A stretch of DNA of 64,000 nucleotides from Agromyces sp. Leaf222. GTDB lineage: Bacteria > Actinomycetota > Actinomycetes > Actinomycetales > Microbacteriaceae. Location: contig NZ_LMKQ01000001.1 in NCBI RefSeq assembly GCF_001421565.1, forward strand, positions 1,239,651 through 1,303,650. Direction: 5' to 3'. Position 1 is the first letter of the stretch. Every line of letters starts with the position of its first letter. Under the pieces are notes generated by a model, which worked only from the letters and a program-made list of their open reading frames with translations, was not told the DNA's origin and did not search any database. The position numbers were made by a program, and so were the translations under genes. Shown here in pieces: positions 44,141-51,749 of the stretch.

Positions 44141-45921
44141 CCATGCTCGACGGCCGCGCCGAGGCGACGACCCCGACCCCGGCGACCCCGACCCCGGCGA
44201 CCCCGCCCGACGACCTCGACGAGCTCTTCGGCGACCCGCGGCATCCTGGCCCCTTCGACTACGCGTCGATCGTCGCCGACGACGACGCGCGGAGACTGAG
44301 TACGACCGCCGAGAGCCTGCTCGACGAATGGGATGCGGCGGCGGAGTTCGTGCCGGCCTCGCTCGGCGGGCGCTGGGTCTCGACCGAGGACCTCGTGCGC
44401 CGCTGGCGACCGATCTTCCGCCGCGACCCGGCACTCGGGCTCGGCTACGGGGTCACGTCGCTCATGGCGGCCCTGAACGTGTGGGTCGCCGGCGACGAGA
44501 CGCAGCAGCGCGAGGTCGCGGCGCGGTTGCTCCGCGGCGAACGCATCGCGGTCGGCTTCCACGAGCTCGACCACGGCAACGACCTGCTCGCGAACGAGTT
44601 CACCGCGCAGCCGGACGGCGACGGGGGATGGGTGCTCACCGGGGTCAAGCAGGTGATCAACAACGTCGATCGCGCCGAGTCGGTGCTCGTCATGGCGCGG
44701 ACCTCGCCCGATGCCGGTGCCAGGAGCCACTCGCTGCTGCTCTGGCACAAGGATGCCGCGAGCAGGCCGCTCGTCGACACCGGCCGTCGCGTGCTCACGG
44801 CCGGCATGCGCGGCTGCCGCATCGGCGTGGCCGAGTTCCACGGGCTGCCGGTGCCCGCCGAGGCGGTCGTCGGGGCGCCCGGAACCGCGGCGCAGACGGC
44901 GCTCACCGCGTTCCAGGTGAGCCGCGCGGTGATCCCCGCCCTCGCCGTGGCGACGGTCGATGCGACGCTCGACCTCGCCGTGCACTACGGCCGCGAACGC
45001 TCCCTCTACGGCGGGGCGGTGCTCGACCTGCCGCACGCCCGAGCCCTGCTCGCCGGCGCGATGGCCGATCTCTGGCTCGCCGACGCGATGAGCGCGGTCG
45101 TCGTGCGCGCGCTGCACCTGGCGCCCGCCGAATGCCTCGTGCTGACGGCGGCGTCGAAGTACCTCGTGCCGCAGTTGCTGCAGTCGGCGATGCAGGACCT
45201 CTCCGTGCTCTTCGGATCGACCTTCTACGCCAGGGTCGCGCCGTACGACGTCGTCGAGAAGTTCGTGCGCGACCTCGCCGTCGTGCCCATCGGGCACGCC
45301 GGCTCGACGGCCTGCCTGCTGACGATCCTGCCCAACCTCCCGGCCTGGGTTCGCCGCTCGCGCCGCACCACGGCGACCGATGCCGACCTGTTCGAGCTCG
45401 GCGCCCCGCTCGGCGAGCTCGACTTCGGCCGGCTCTCGCTCGGGGCGGGGGCGAGCGACCCGCTCGGCGCCGCGCTGACGGATCCGACCGTCCGGGCGGC
45501 GTTCGGCGGTGACTCCGTCGAGGCTCGCGATGCGCGCGACGCGCTCGACCGGCTCGCCGCCGAGCTCGACCGGTTACGCGCCGAGGCCTCGGAGATCTCG
45601 CCGTCGCTGCTCGGGGCGGATGCCCCGCCGGAGGCCTTCGCCCTCGCGCACCGTCTGACCCTGCTGTTCGCCGCCGGCGCCTGGGCCGGGGCGTGCGCGG
45701 CTGCGCCGACGGATTCGGTCCTGGCCGACGAGGTGGTCAGGGCTGCCGTCCTGAGCCGAATCGAGGCCAGGCTCGCGGGGCGGGTTCCGCCGCTCGCGCC
45801 CGAGACGGTCGAGCACCTCGTCGGCATCGCCGACGACCTCGTCGACCGCGACGTTCGGTTCACGATCTCGGAACGGGCGGCGACGCCGACGGTTCCACAC
45901 GAAGAAGGAGACACCAGATGA
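44137..45921 (+). CDS. Acyl-CoA/ACP dehydrogenase-like protein, long form (ACAD-2)
   Basis: 594 residues, a distant paralogue of the protein at 42401-44140. It opens with a Thr-Pro-Ala repeat (TTPTPATPTPATPP), then an acyl-CoA-dehydrogenase fold with RIAVGFHELDHGNDLLANEFT in place of the usual TEPxxGSD block, VKQVINNVDRAESVL, and GRERSLYGG. The catalytic loop position reads PIGHAGSTA, with His387 in place of the usual Glu, so it may be inactive alone or use altered chemistry. It probably forms a heteromer with its neighbour, as seen for some mycobacterial FadE pairs. Overlaps the upstream and downstream genes by ATGA. Confidence 0.65.
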   Translation: MTMLDGRAEATTPTPATPTPATPPDDLDELFGDPRHPGPFDYASIVADDDARRLSTTAESLLDEWDAAAEFVPASLGGRWVSTEDLVRRWRPIFRRDPALGLGYGVTSLMAALNVWVAGDETQQREVAARLLRGERIAVGFHELDHGNDLLANEFTAQPDGDGGWVLTGVKQVINNVDRAESVLVMARTSPDAGARSHSLLLWHKDAASRPLVDTGRRVLTAGMRGCRIGVAEFHGLPVPAEAVVGAPGTAAQTALTAFQVSRAVIPALAVATVDATLDLAVHYGRERSLYGGAVLDLPHARALLAGAMADLWLADAMSAVVVRALHLAPAECLVLTAASKYLVPQLLQSAMQDLSVLFGSTFYARVAPYDVVEKFVRDLAVVPIGHAGSTACLLTILPNLPAWVRRSRRTTATDADLFELGAPLGELDFGRLSLGAGASDPLGAALTDPTVRAAFGGDSVEARDARDALDRLAAELDRLRAEASEISPSLLGADAPPEAFALAHRLTLLFAAGAWAGACAAAPTDSVLADEVVRAAVLSRIEARLAGRVPPLAPETVEHLVGIADDLVDRDVRFTISERAATPTVPHEEGDTR

Positions 45922-46169
45922 CCACGGATGCCCCGACCATCGAGTCCTGGCTGATGGGCCGCGTCGTGGCCTACGGCAAGGTCGACGCCGGAACGTTCGA
46001 CGCGGCGACGCCGCTCGCAGACCTCGGGCTGGACTCGGTCTACGCCCTGACCCTGTGCGGCGACATCGAGGACGAGTTCGAACTCGACGTCGACCCGACG
46101 ATCGTCTGGGACTACCCGACGATCGGCGAGCTGGCCGAGGGCATCTCCGAACGGCTCGCCGCGGCGTGA
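45918..46169 (+). CDS. Stand-alone acyl carrier protein
   Basis: 83 residues. LADLGLDSVYALTL contains the phosphopantetheine attachment Ser40 in the (L/D)GxDS motif, and the flanks ATPLADLGLDS and YPTIGELAEGISERL are those of PCP/ACP domains used with FAALs. It should carry the acyl chain for the two dehydrogenase-like enzymes; activated by the phosphopantetheinyl transferase that follows. GAAGGAG lies 8 nt before the ATG at 45918, and the start overlaps ACAD-2 by ATGA. There is no partner synthase in the window. Confidence 0.9.
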   Translation: MTTDAPTIESWLMGRVVAYGKVDAGTFDAATPLADLGLDSVYALTLCGDIEDEFELDVDPTIVWDYPTIGELAEGISERLAAA

Positions 46170-46888
46170 CCGGAACCGGCGGCCCGACCGCGCTCGCCCC
46201 CCACGATGCGCGGGGCGGCACGTTGGGCGGCGCCGACGGCCTGTGGTGGCGAAGCGGCGACTGGACGGTCGAGCTGCCCGCCCCGCTGGCGGGAGCGCCG
46301 ATGGCGTCCGACGGCGAGGCGCGGCGACTCCGTCTCGCCGCTCGGCGCTCGATCGGGCGGGCCTGGGCCCGTGACCTCGTGCACGAGCACCTCGGAGTTC
46401 GACCGGAGTTCGCCGAGCAACGCCCAGGCGAGAAGCCGAGGCTGCGCGGCGACCCCGCGGTCGACGTCAGCATCGCCCACAGCGGCACCTCGATGCTGGT
46501 CGCGGTCGGCATCGGCGCCCTCGTCGGCGCCGACGTGGAGACGTCGCCCTTCGAGGCGTTCGCGCGCCCGCAGCTCGTGCGGCGCATGTGCTCGCCCGAG
46601 GAGCTCGCCGTGTTCGCGAGGATCGACGACGGGCCGCTCCGGCGTCGGGCGCTCGCTCGCGCGTGGACGCTCAAGGAGGCCGTGCTGAAGGCGAGGGGCG
46701 TCGGGCTCGCCGTCGATCCGAGGAGCGTCGCGATCGACGCCGAGGCGGTCCTCGCTGCGGTCGAGGCGCGGTCGGCCGAGTGGGGGCTCGAGGGCCCACC
46801 CGAGATGTCGATCGTCCGCTTCGCCGCGAGTGGCCGCGGCGGCGACGGTGGTGGTGGTCGACCCGAGGTCGTGCATCCGCAGGACTGA
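46166..46888 (+). CDS. Sfp-type 4'-phosphopantetheinyl transferase
   Basis: 240 residues from GTG 46166, which overlaps the ACP stop (GTGA). GEKPRLRGDPAVDVSIAHSG, GADVE (Asp123, Glu125, Mg2+ ligands) and WTLKEAVLKA (residues 167-176, the WxxKEAxxK motif) define the Sfp/AcpT-type family, which converts apo- to holo-ACP with CoA as donor. Location directly after the ACP implies it activates that carrier. The C-terminus is Gly-rich and low-complexity. A minor concern is that the first 25 residues are not conserved; a later start is possible. Confidence 0.88.
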   Translation: MTGTGGPTALAPHDARGGTLGGADGLWWRSGDWTVELPAPLAGAPMASDGEARRLRLAARRSIGRAWARDLVHEHLGVRPEFAEQRPGEKPRLRGDPAVDVSIAHSGTSMLVAVGIGALVGADVETSPFEAFARPQLVRRMCSPEELAVFARIDDGPLRRRALARAWTLKEAVLKARGVGLAVDPRSVAIDAEAVLAAVEARSAEWGLEGPPEMSIVRFAASGRGGDGGGGRPEVVHPQD

Positions 46889-46893
46889 GATCC

Positions 46894-46950
46894 GCGGCAT
46901 CCGCAGTGCCCTGCGGCCTCCGGAGTGCCCCGCGGCATCCGCACTGCACC
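46894..46950. repeat. Three tandem 19-nt units
   Basis: GCGGCATCCGCAGTGCCCT and two diverged copies follow directly after the phosphopantetheinyl transferase stop. Units share the GCGGC-TCCG core. No hairpin with U-tract; no function assigned. Confidence 0.55.
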
Positions 46951-47006
46951 TCATGGTGGTCGCCCCACGAAACGCCGCGATGCGAGCGTCTCGCCGGGGA
47001 AACGAC

Positions 47007-47034
47007 GAAGGCCCCCGCTCTCGCGGAGGCCTTC
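47007..47034 (-). terminator. Terminator of tRNA-Pro
   Basis: GAAGGCC pairs with GGCCTTC and an inner CCGC pairs with GCGG. It lies about 10 nt after the 3' end of the minus-strand tRNA, where its transcript would stop. Confidence 0.75.
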
Positions 47035-47043
47035 ATCATGTGT

Positions 47044-47118
<75 letters not shown>

Positions 47119-47180
47119 GTGCCCTTGCGGGCCTCAACAAGGATAGCCGATAAACCGGGGCCCGCAGACCACTCGGGGAG

Positions 47181-48158
47181 TCAGCTCGACGCGACCAGCG
47201 TGATCAGCGTCGCCTCGGGCGGGCAGGCGAACCGAACCGGCGCGTAGATCGAGGTTCCGAGGCCGGCCGAGACGTTGAGGAACGCCGATCGCAGGCCGTG
47301 GCGCCACACGCTCAGCCCCTTGACCTGCGTGCGCGGGATGTCGCAGTTCGTGACGAGCGCACCGAAGCCGGGCACGCAGACCTGGCCGCCGTGCGTGTGC
47401 CCGGCGAGCATGAGCTGCGCGCCGTGGTTCACGAACGAGTTGAGCACCCGCTGGTAGGGCGCGTGCGTCACGCCGACGGTCACCGTCGGCCGGGTCGGGG
47501 TTCCGGATGCCGCATCGGGCCACCGGTCGTCGGCGAGCGGGTCGTCGGCGCGCAGGTCGTCGATCGCGCCCGTGATGAGGTCGAGGCGGTCGAAGCCCTT
47601 GTGCGGGTCGTCGACGCCGAAGAACTCGAAGTGCGTGCCGCGAAGGTCGAGCGTGGTCGCGGTGTTGTCGAGGTCCTGCCAGCCGAGTTCGGCGAAGTAG
47701 GCGTGCAGCTCGCCGATGTCGAGCCGCTTGCTGCGCGGAACATGGCCCGACGGCCCCGTGAAGTAGAGGAACGGGTTCTTCAGCACCGGGCCGAAGTAGT
47801 CGTTCGAGCCGTTGACGAAGACGCCGGGAACCCCGCGGAACGGTTCGAACGCCGCCCGGATGCCCTCGATGCCGCGTTCATGGCCGAGGTTGTCGCCGGT
47901 GTCGACGACGAGGTCGGGTTCGAGCTCGGCGAGCGATCGGACCCACGCCTGCTTCTCGCGCTGCCACGGGGCCATGTGCAGGTCGGAGAGGTGCAGCACC
48001 TTGATGGGGCTCGAACCTGCCGGAAGCACGGGCACCTCGACGCGGCGCAGGGTCCAGCGCTTGCGCTCGACGAGCACGCCCCAGGCGAGTGTTGCGGCAC
48101 CGGCCGCGCCGATCGCGAGTGCGATCGACGCGGCCGGTGCCAGCTTCGAGGGGCTCAA
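47181..48158 (-). CDS. Metallophosphoesterase, membrane-anchored
   Basis: 325 residues from TTG 48158, which overlaps the penicillin-binding-protein stop (TTGA). One N-terminal helix (IALAIGAAGAATLAWGVLV) precedes the calcineurin-like phosphoesterase blocks: VLHLSDLHMA, DLVVDTGDNLGHE, VNGSNDYFG and LMLAGHTHGGQ, giving a likely two-metal site. This YaeI/YkuE-like family hydrolyses phosphoesters of unknown natural substrate near the cell surface. Gene order PBP-metallophosphoesterase is common in actinobacteria. The TTG start is inferred from the overlap and from the lack of other suitable codons. Confidence 0.8.
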   Translation of the reverse strand: MSPSKLAPAASIALAIGAAGAATLAWGVLVERKRWTLRRVEVPVLPAGSSPIKVLHLSDLHMAPWQREKQAWVRSLAELEPDLVVDTGDNLGHERGIEGIRAAFEPFRGVPGVFVNGSNDYFGPVLKNPFLYFTGPSGHVPRSKRLDIGELHAYFAELGWQDLDNTATTLDLRGTHFEFFGVDDPHKGFDRLDLITGAIDDLRADDPLADDRWPDAASGTPTRPTVTVGVTHAPYQRVLNSFVNHGAQLMLAGHTHGGQVCVPGFGALVTNCDIPRTQVKGLSVWRHGLRSAFLNVSAGLGTSIYAPVRFACPPEATLITLVASS

Positions 48159-50809
48159 CCGCCGCCGCCGGGAACCGTCGGGGTCTCGCCGTCGCCGTCG
48201 TTGCCACCGTCGTTGCCGCCGGCCGACTTCTTGCCGATGGTGATCGTCACGGTGGCGCCGGCCGCGGCCGAACCGTCGCCCGCAGGGTCTTGCGAGAGCA
48301 CGATGCCGACCTTGCTGTCGTCGTCGGTGTTCTCGTTCGCGCGACGCACCTTGTAGCCGGCCTGCTTCAGCGCGGCCTCGGCGGCGTCGGCCTGCTGGCC
48401 CACCACGTTCGGAACCGGAGCGAGGTTTCCCTTGCTGACCTTCAGCATGATCTGCGAACCGCGAGAGGTCATGCCGGTCGCGCTCTGCTCGCCGATGGTG
48501 CCCTTCGGCTGGGCCGAGTCGACCTCGCCGTCGAGCGCCCATCCGAATCCGGCGGCCTCGAGGGCCTTCTGCGCGGCGTCGGGGGTGAGGCCGAGCACGC
48601 TCGGGACCTCGGCCTGCGGGGCGCTGAGGTACTCGCTCTTCGGCTCGGGGAACCCGGTGCCGGGGTACTTCGTGTTCGCGAAGTCCATCACGCGCGGCCA
48701 GATGTTGTGTCGGAGCACGGCCGCCTGCTCGCCGTTGACGTACGTCTGGCGGAGGTTGACGTGCCCGGTCGCGTTGTAGACGCCGACGACCGTGGCGACC
48801 CGAGACGAGGCACCGCTCATCCAGGTGGCCTCGTTGTTGTCGGTGGTGCCCGTCTTGCCGATCATCGGCGTGCCGGAGGTGTCCATCTTGTAGAGCGAGG
48901 AGGTACCGGTGCCCTGGGTCATGACCTTGTTGAGGGCATAGTCCATGCCCGCCGCGACGTCGGTCGTGATCGCCTGGGTGCACGTGGACTTCGGCGCTTC
49001 GACCGCATTGCCTTCGGCGTCCTCGATCTTGTCGATCGCGATCGGCGTGCAGGAGACGCCGCCGCCGGCGAACGCCGCGAACGCGGTGGCCATCGACAGC
49101 GGGGCGACCTCTTCGGTGCCGAGCACGGCCGAGGGCTGGAAGGTCCAGTCGGTGCCGGCCGGGGTGCCGAGCTCGCCACCGTCGGCGCGGCCGGCGCTCA
49201 TGAGCGCGGTCGCGGTCTTCTTGATGCCGCAGAGGTCGAGCTGCTTCGCCATGGCGACGAAGCCGGTGTTCTCGGAGTTGATGGTGTTGAACAGCGCGGT
49301 CCAGAACCCGCCGTTGCCGCCCTCGTCGTTGCCGGGGTCCCAGCCGCCGACGTCGATCGGGCCGGAGCAGCTGTCGTTGAACGTGCCCCAGTTGCTGCGC
49401 TTCGTGGCGTTCATGCTCTCGTTCAGCGAGTGACCCTCGTTGAGCCACTCGGCGAGCGTGAACGTCTTGAACGTCGAGCCGGGCTGGAAGCCGCTGGATC
49501 CGCCGTAGTCGATGCCCGAGTTGTAGTTGACGGCGGAGTAGTTGTCGCCGGTGACGTCGGGGTCGACGTTGTAGTCGGTGTTCTGCACCATCGCGAGGAT
49601 GCGGCCGGTGCCGACCTCGACCGACACCACGGAGCCGCCGAGGTCCATCTCGGGGATCGACGACGGCACGTTCTCCTTCAGCGCCTGCGTCGCGACATCC
49701 TGCATCTGCATGTCGATGGTCGTGTAGATCTTCAGACCGCCGCGCGAGAGCATCTCGGCGCCCTCGTTGACGTCAGGCGTGTCCGCCTTGTCCATCTTGT
49801 CCTTGATCTCCCACGTCACGTAGTCGCAGAAGTAGGCGTAGTACGGCGAGGCCTGGCATCCGGTGGTCGGCGGCGAGATGACGGGCTCCACGGGAGTCGC
49901 GACGGCGGCGTCGTAGTCCTCCTGCGTGATCTTCTTCTCGTCGAGCATCTCCTTCAAGATGTAGTCGCGACGGCTCTTGTTGTCGGCGTACGGCACCTTC
50001 TCGCCGTCGACGACGGTGTTGGCGCCGTTCGTCTCGCTGTCGGGGTAGTCGAGGCGGAACTTCTCGGGCCAGTTCACGATCGCGATGAGACTCGCGGCCT
50101 GCGGCAGCGTGAGGTCCTTCGCGTTCGTCTTGAAGTAGTACTGCGCGGCGGACTGCACGCCGTAGACCTGCCCGCCGAACGCGGCGATGTTCAGGTAGCC
50201 CTTGAGGATCTCGTCCTTCGGGTACTTCTTGTCGATGGAGATGGCGTAGCGCATCTCCTTCAGCTTGCGCTCGGGCGTCGTCGCGGTCGCCTCGTCGTAC
50301 GCGGCCTGCTTCTCTTCGGCGGTCTTCGCCTCGTTCATGCCGTTGTTGATGAGCACGTTCTTGACGTACTGCTGCGTGATCGAGGAGCCGCCTCGGGTCG
50401 CACCGCCCGGGATGAACTCGTTCGCGACGGCGCTCAGCGTGCCCTTGATGTCGATGCCGCCGTGCTCGTAGAAGCGGGGGTCCTCACCGGCGACCGCGGC
50501 GTCCTTCAGGAACTGCGAGATGTAGTCGAACTCGACCTCTTCGCGGTTGTCGTCGTAGAACGAGGTGATCTCCGCGGGGGTGCCGTCGGGCTGGATCGCG
50601 TAGATGCTCGACTTCTGCGCGAGCTCGCCGATCTTGAGGAAGCCCGGAAGGTTCTCGAACATGGTGATGCTGTTGTTCGCGGCCATGCCGGTCACAGCGA
50701 GTGCAGGGGTCACAGCAGCCGTCACGAGCACGCCGGCGAGAGCGCTCATGCCGAGGAATGCGAGCACTCCGGAGCCGACACCGCTCATCGTACGATTTTG
50801 GGCAGACAT
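48155..50809 (-). CDS. Bifunctional penicillin-binding protein with PASTA domains
   Basis: 884 residues. A membrane anchor (about residues 9-40) precedes a GT51 glycosyltransferase domain (AAVAGEDPRFYEHGGIDIKG with catalytic Glu, GGSSITQQYVKN, RKLKEMRYAIS) and a transpeptidase domain (QPGSTFKTFT with nucleophile Ser, SENTGF as SxN, GKTGTTDNNEATW as KTG). Two PASTA units follow (VPSVLGLTPDAAQKALEAAGF and VPNVVGQQADAAEAALKQAGY). This is the PonA-type class A PBP that polymerises and cross-links peptidoglycan. The start at 50809 gives the longest sensible N-terminus; the ATG at 50788 is an alternative, and neither has an obvious SD. The C-terminus is Gly/Pro/Asp-rich. Confidence 0.94.
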   Translation of the reverse strand: MSAQNRTMSGVGSGVLAFLGMSALAGVLVTAAVTPALAVTGMAANNSITMFENLPGFLKIGELAQKSSIYAIQPDGTPAEITSFYDDNREEVEFDYISQFLKDAAVAGEDPRFYEHGGIDIKGTLSAVANEFIPGGATRGGSSITQQYVKNVLINNGMNEAKTAEEKQAAYDEATATTPERKLKEMRYAISIDKKYPKDEILKGYLNIAAFGGQVYGVQSAAQYYFKTNAKDLTLPQAASLIAIVNWPEKFRLDYPDSETNGANTVVDGEKVPYADNKSRRDYILKEMLDEKKITQEDYDAAVATPVEPVISPPTTGCQASPYYAYFCDYVTWEIKDKMDKADTPDVNEGAEMLSRGGLKIYTTIDMQMQDVATQALKENVPSSIPEMDLGGSVVSVEVGTGRILAMVQNTDYNVDPDVTGDNYSAVNYNSGIDYGGSSGFQPGSTFKTFTLAEWLNEGHSLNESMNATKRSNWGTFNDSCSGPIDVGGWDPGNDEGGNGGFWTALFNTINSENTGFVAMAKQLDLCGIKKTATALMSAGRADGGELGTPAGTDWTFQPSAVLGTEEVAPLSMATAFAAFAGGGVSCTPIAIDKIEDAEGNAVEAPKSTCTQAITTDVAAGMDYALNKVMTQGTGTSSLYKMDTSGTPMIGKTGTTDNNEATWMSGASSRVATVVGVYNATGHVNLRQTYVNGEQAAVLRHNIWPRVMDFANTKYPGTGFPEPKSEYLSAPQAEVPSVLGLTPDAAQKALEAAGFGWALDGEVDSAQPKGTIGEQSATGMTSRGSQIMLKVSKGNLAPVPNVVGQQADAAEAALKQAGYKVRRANENTDDDSKVGIVLSQDPAGDGSAAAGATVTITIGKKSAGGNDGGNDGDGETPTVPGGGG

Positions 50810-50957
50810 ATAGTGGAGCTTAACGGAGAAGGCTGACAAACAACGGCACGGATGCTGGGCAAACCCATGACGCCTGCCCGGGTGCCGGGTTGAATGCTGC
50901 CCGGTCGCCCCGGCCGACTCCGACCGAGCCGCCTGTCGACGGAGAGACGAGGATCCC

Positions 50958-51191
50958 ATGGTCACCTGGGAATACATCACCACCCCGCTGCTGATCCACA
51001 ACACCGCCGCGATCCTCAACAACTGGGGTTCGGAGGGCTGGGAGCTCGTGCAGATCGTGCAGGGGCCCGAGGGCGGGCTCGTCGCGTACCTCAAGCGCCC
51101 GGTCGGCGGCTCCGAGTCGGTCGCCGCCTCCGCGGGAGCCGCAGCGGCCGCGCAGGCCGCGAAGGCCTTCGACGGCGAGGGGCACGCCTGA
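50958..51191 (+). CDS. Small DUF4177-like protein
   Basis: 77 residues starting MVTWEYITTPLLIHNTAAILNNWGSEGWELV, which resembles the DUF4177 pattern (W-E-Y ... GxEGWELV) of small actinobacterial proteins of unknown function. A good SD (GGAGAGACGAGGA) lies upstream. It diverges from the PBP gene across 148 nt. Its TGA shares its last base with the ATG of the RidA gene, so it is translationally coupled to it. Confidence 0.75.
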   Translation: MVTWEYITTPLLIHNTAAILNNWGSEGWELVQIVQGPEGGLVAYLKRPVGGSESVAASAGAAAAAQAAKAFDGEGHA

Positions 51192-51661
51192 TGGCCGGCT
51201 TCGAGGCGCGCCTCGTCGAGCTCGGCATCGTGCTCCCGGATGTCGCGCCGCCCGTCGCCGCGTACATCCCCGCCGTGGCCACCGGGCCCTACGTGCACAC
51301 GTCGGGCCAGCTGCCCTTCACGGCCGGGGCGCTGCCCGCGACCGGCAAGGTGGGCGACGGCCACGGCCTCGTTCCCGCAGACGACGCGAAGGCCTATGCC
51401 CGCACCTGCATGCTCAACGCCCTCGCGGCGGTGCGCGCCGAGATCGGCTCCCTCGACCGCATCACGCGCATCGTGAAGGTCGTCGGCTTCGTGGCCTCCG
51501 ACCCCGCGTTCACCGGCCAGCCCGGCGTGATCAACGGCGCGTCCGAGCTGCTCGGCGAGGTGTTCGGCGAGACCGGGCGCCACGCGCGCTCGGCCGTCGG
51601 CGTCGCGGTGCTGCCGCTCGACTCGCCCGTCGAGGTGGAGCTGCTCGTCGAGTTCGCCTGA
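51191..51661 (+). CDS. RidA-family protein
   Basis: 156 residues. YVHTSGQLPFTAGAL, DDAKAYARTCMLNALAAVRAEIGSLDRITRIVKVVGFVASDPAF and GRHARSAVGVAVLPLDSPVEVELLVEF fit RidA/YjgF family proteins of the LPS-like subgroup, which deaminate reactive enamines or imines. The final Glu and Arg that bind substrate are recognisable (ELLVEF, RSAVGV). It is coupled to the preceding DUF4177-like gene. Confidence 0.86.
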   Translation: MAGFEARLVELGIVLPDVAPPVAAYIPAVATGPYVHTSGQLPFTAGALPATGKVGDGHGLVPADDAKAYARTCMLNALAAVRAEIGSLDRITRIVKVVGFVASDPAFTGQPGVINGASELLGEVFGETGRHARSAVGVAVLPLDSPVEVELLVEFA

Positions 51662-51749
51662 GCCGGTTCAGCGCCGGCTCGTTCGCGCTCCCTCGTTCCG
51701 TCCGGAGCGGGGGAGCGCTGTCGGATGCCGCGCCTAGACTTGTCGGGAC

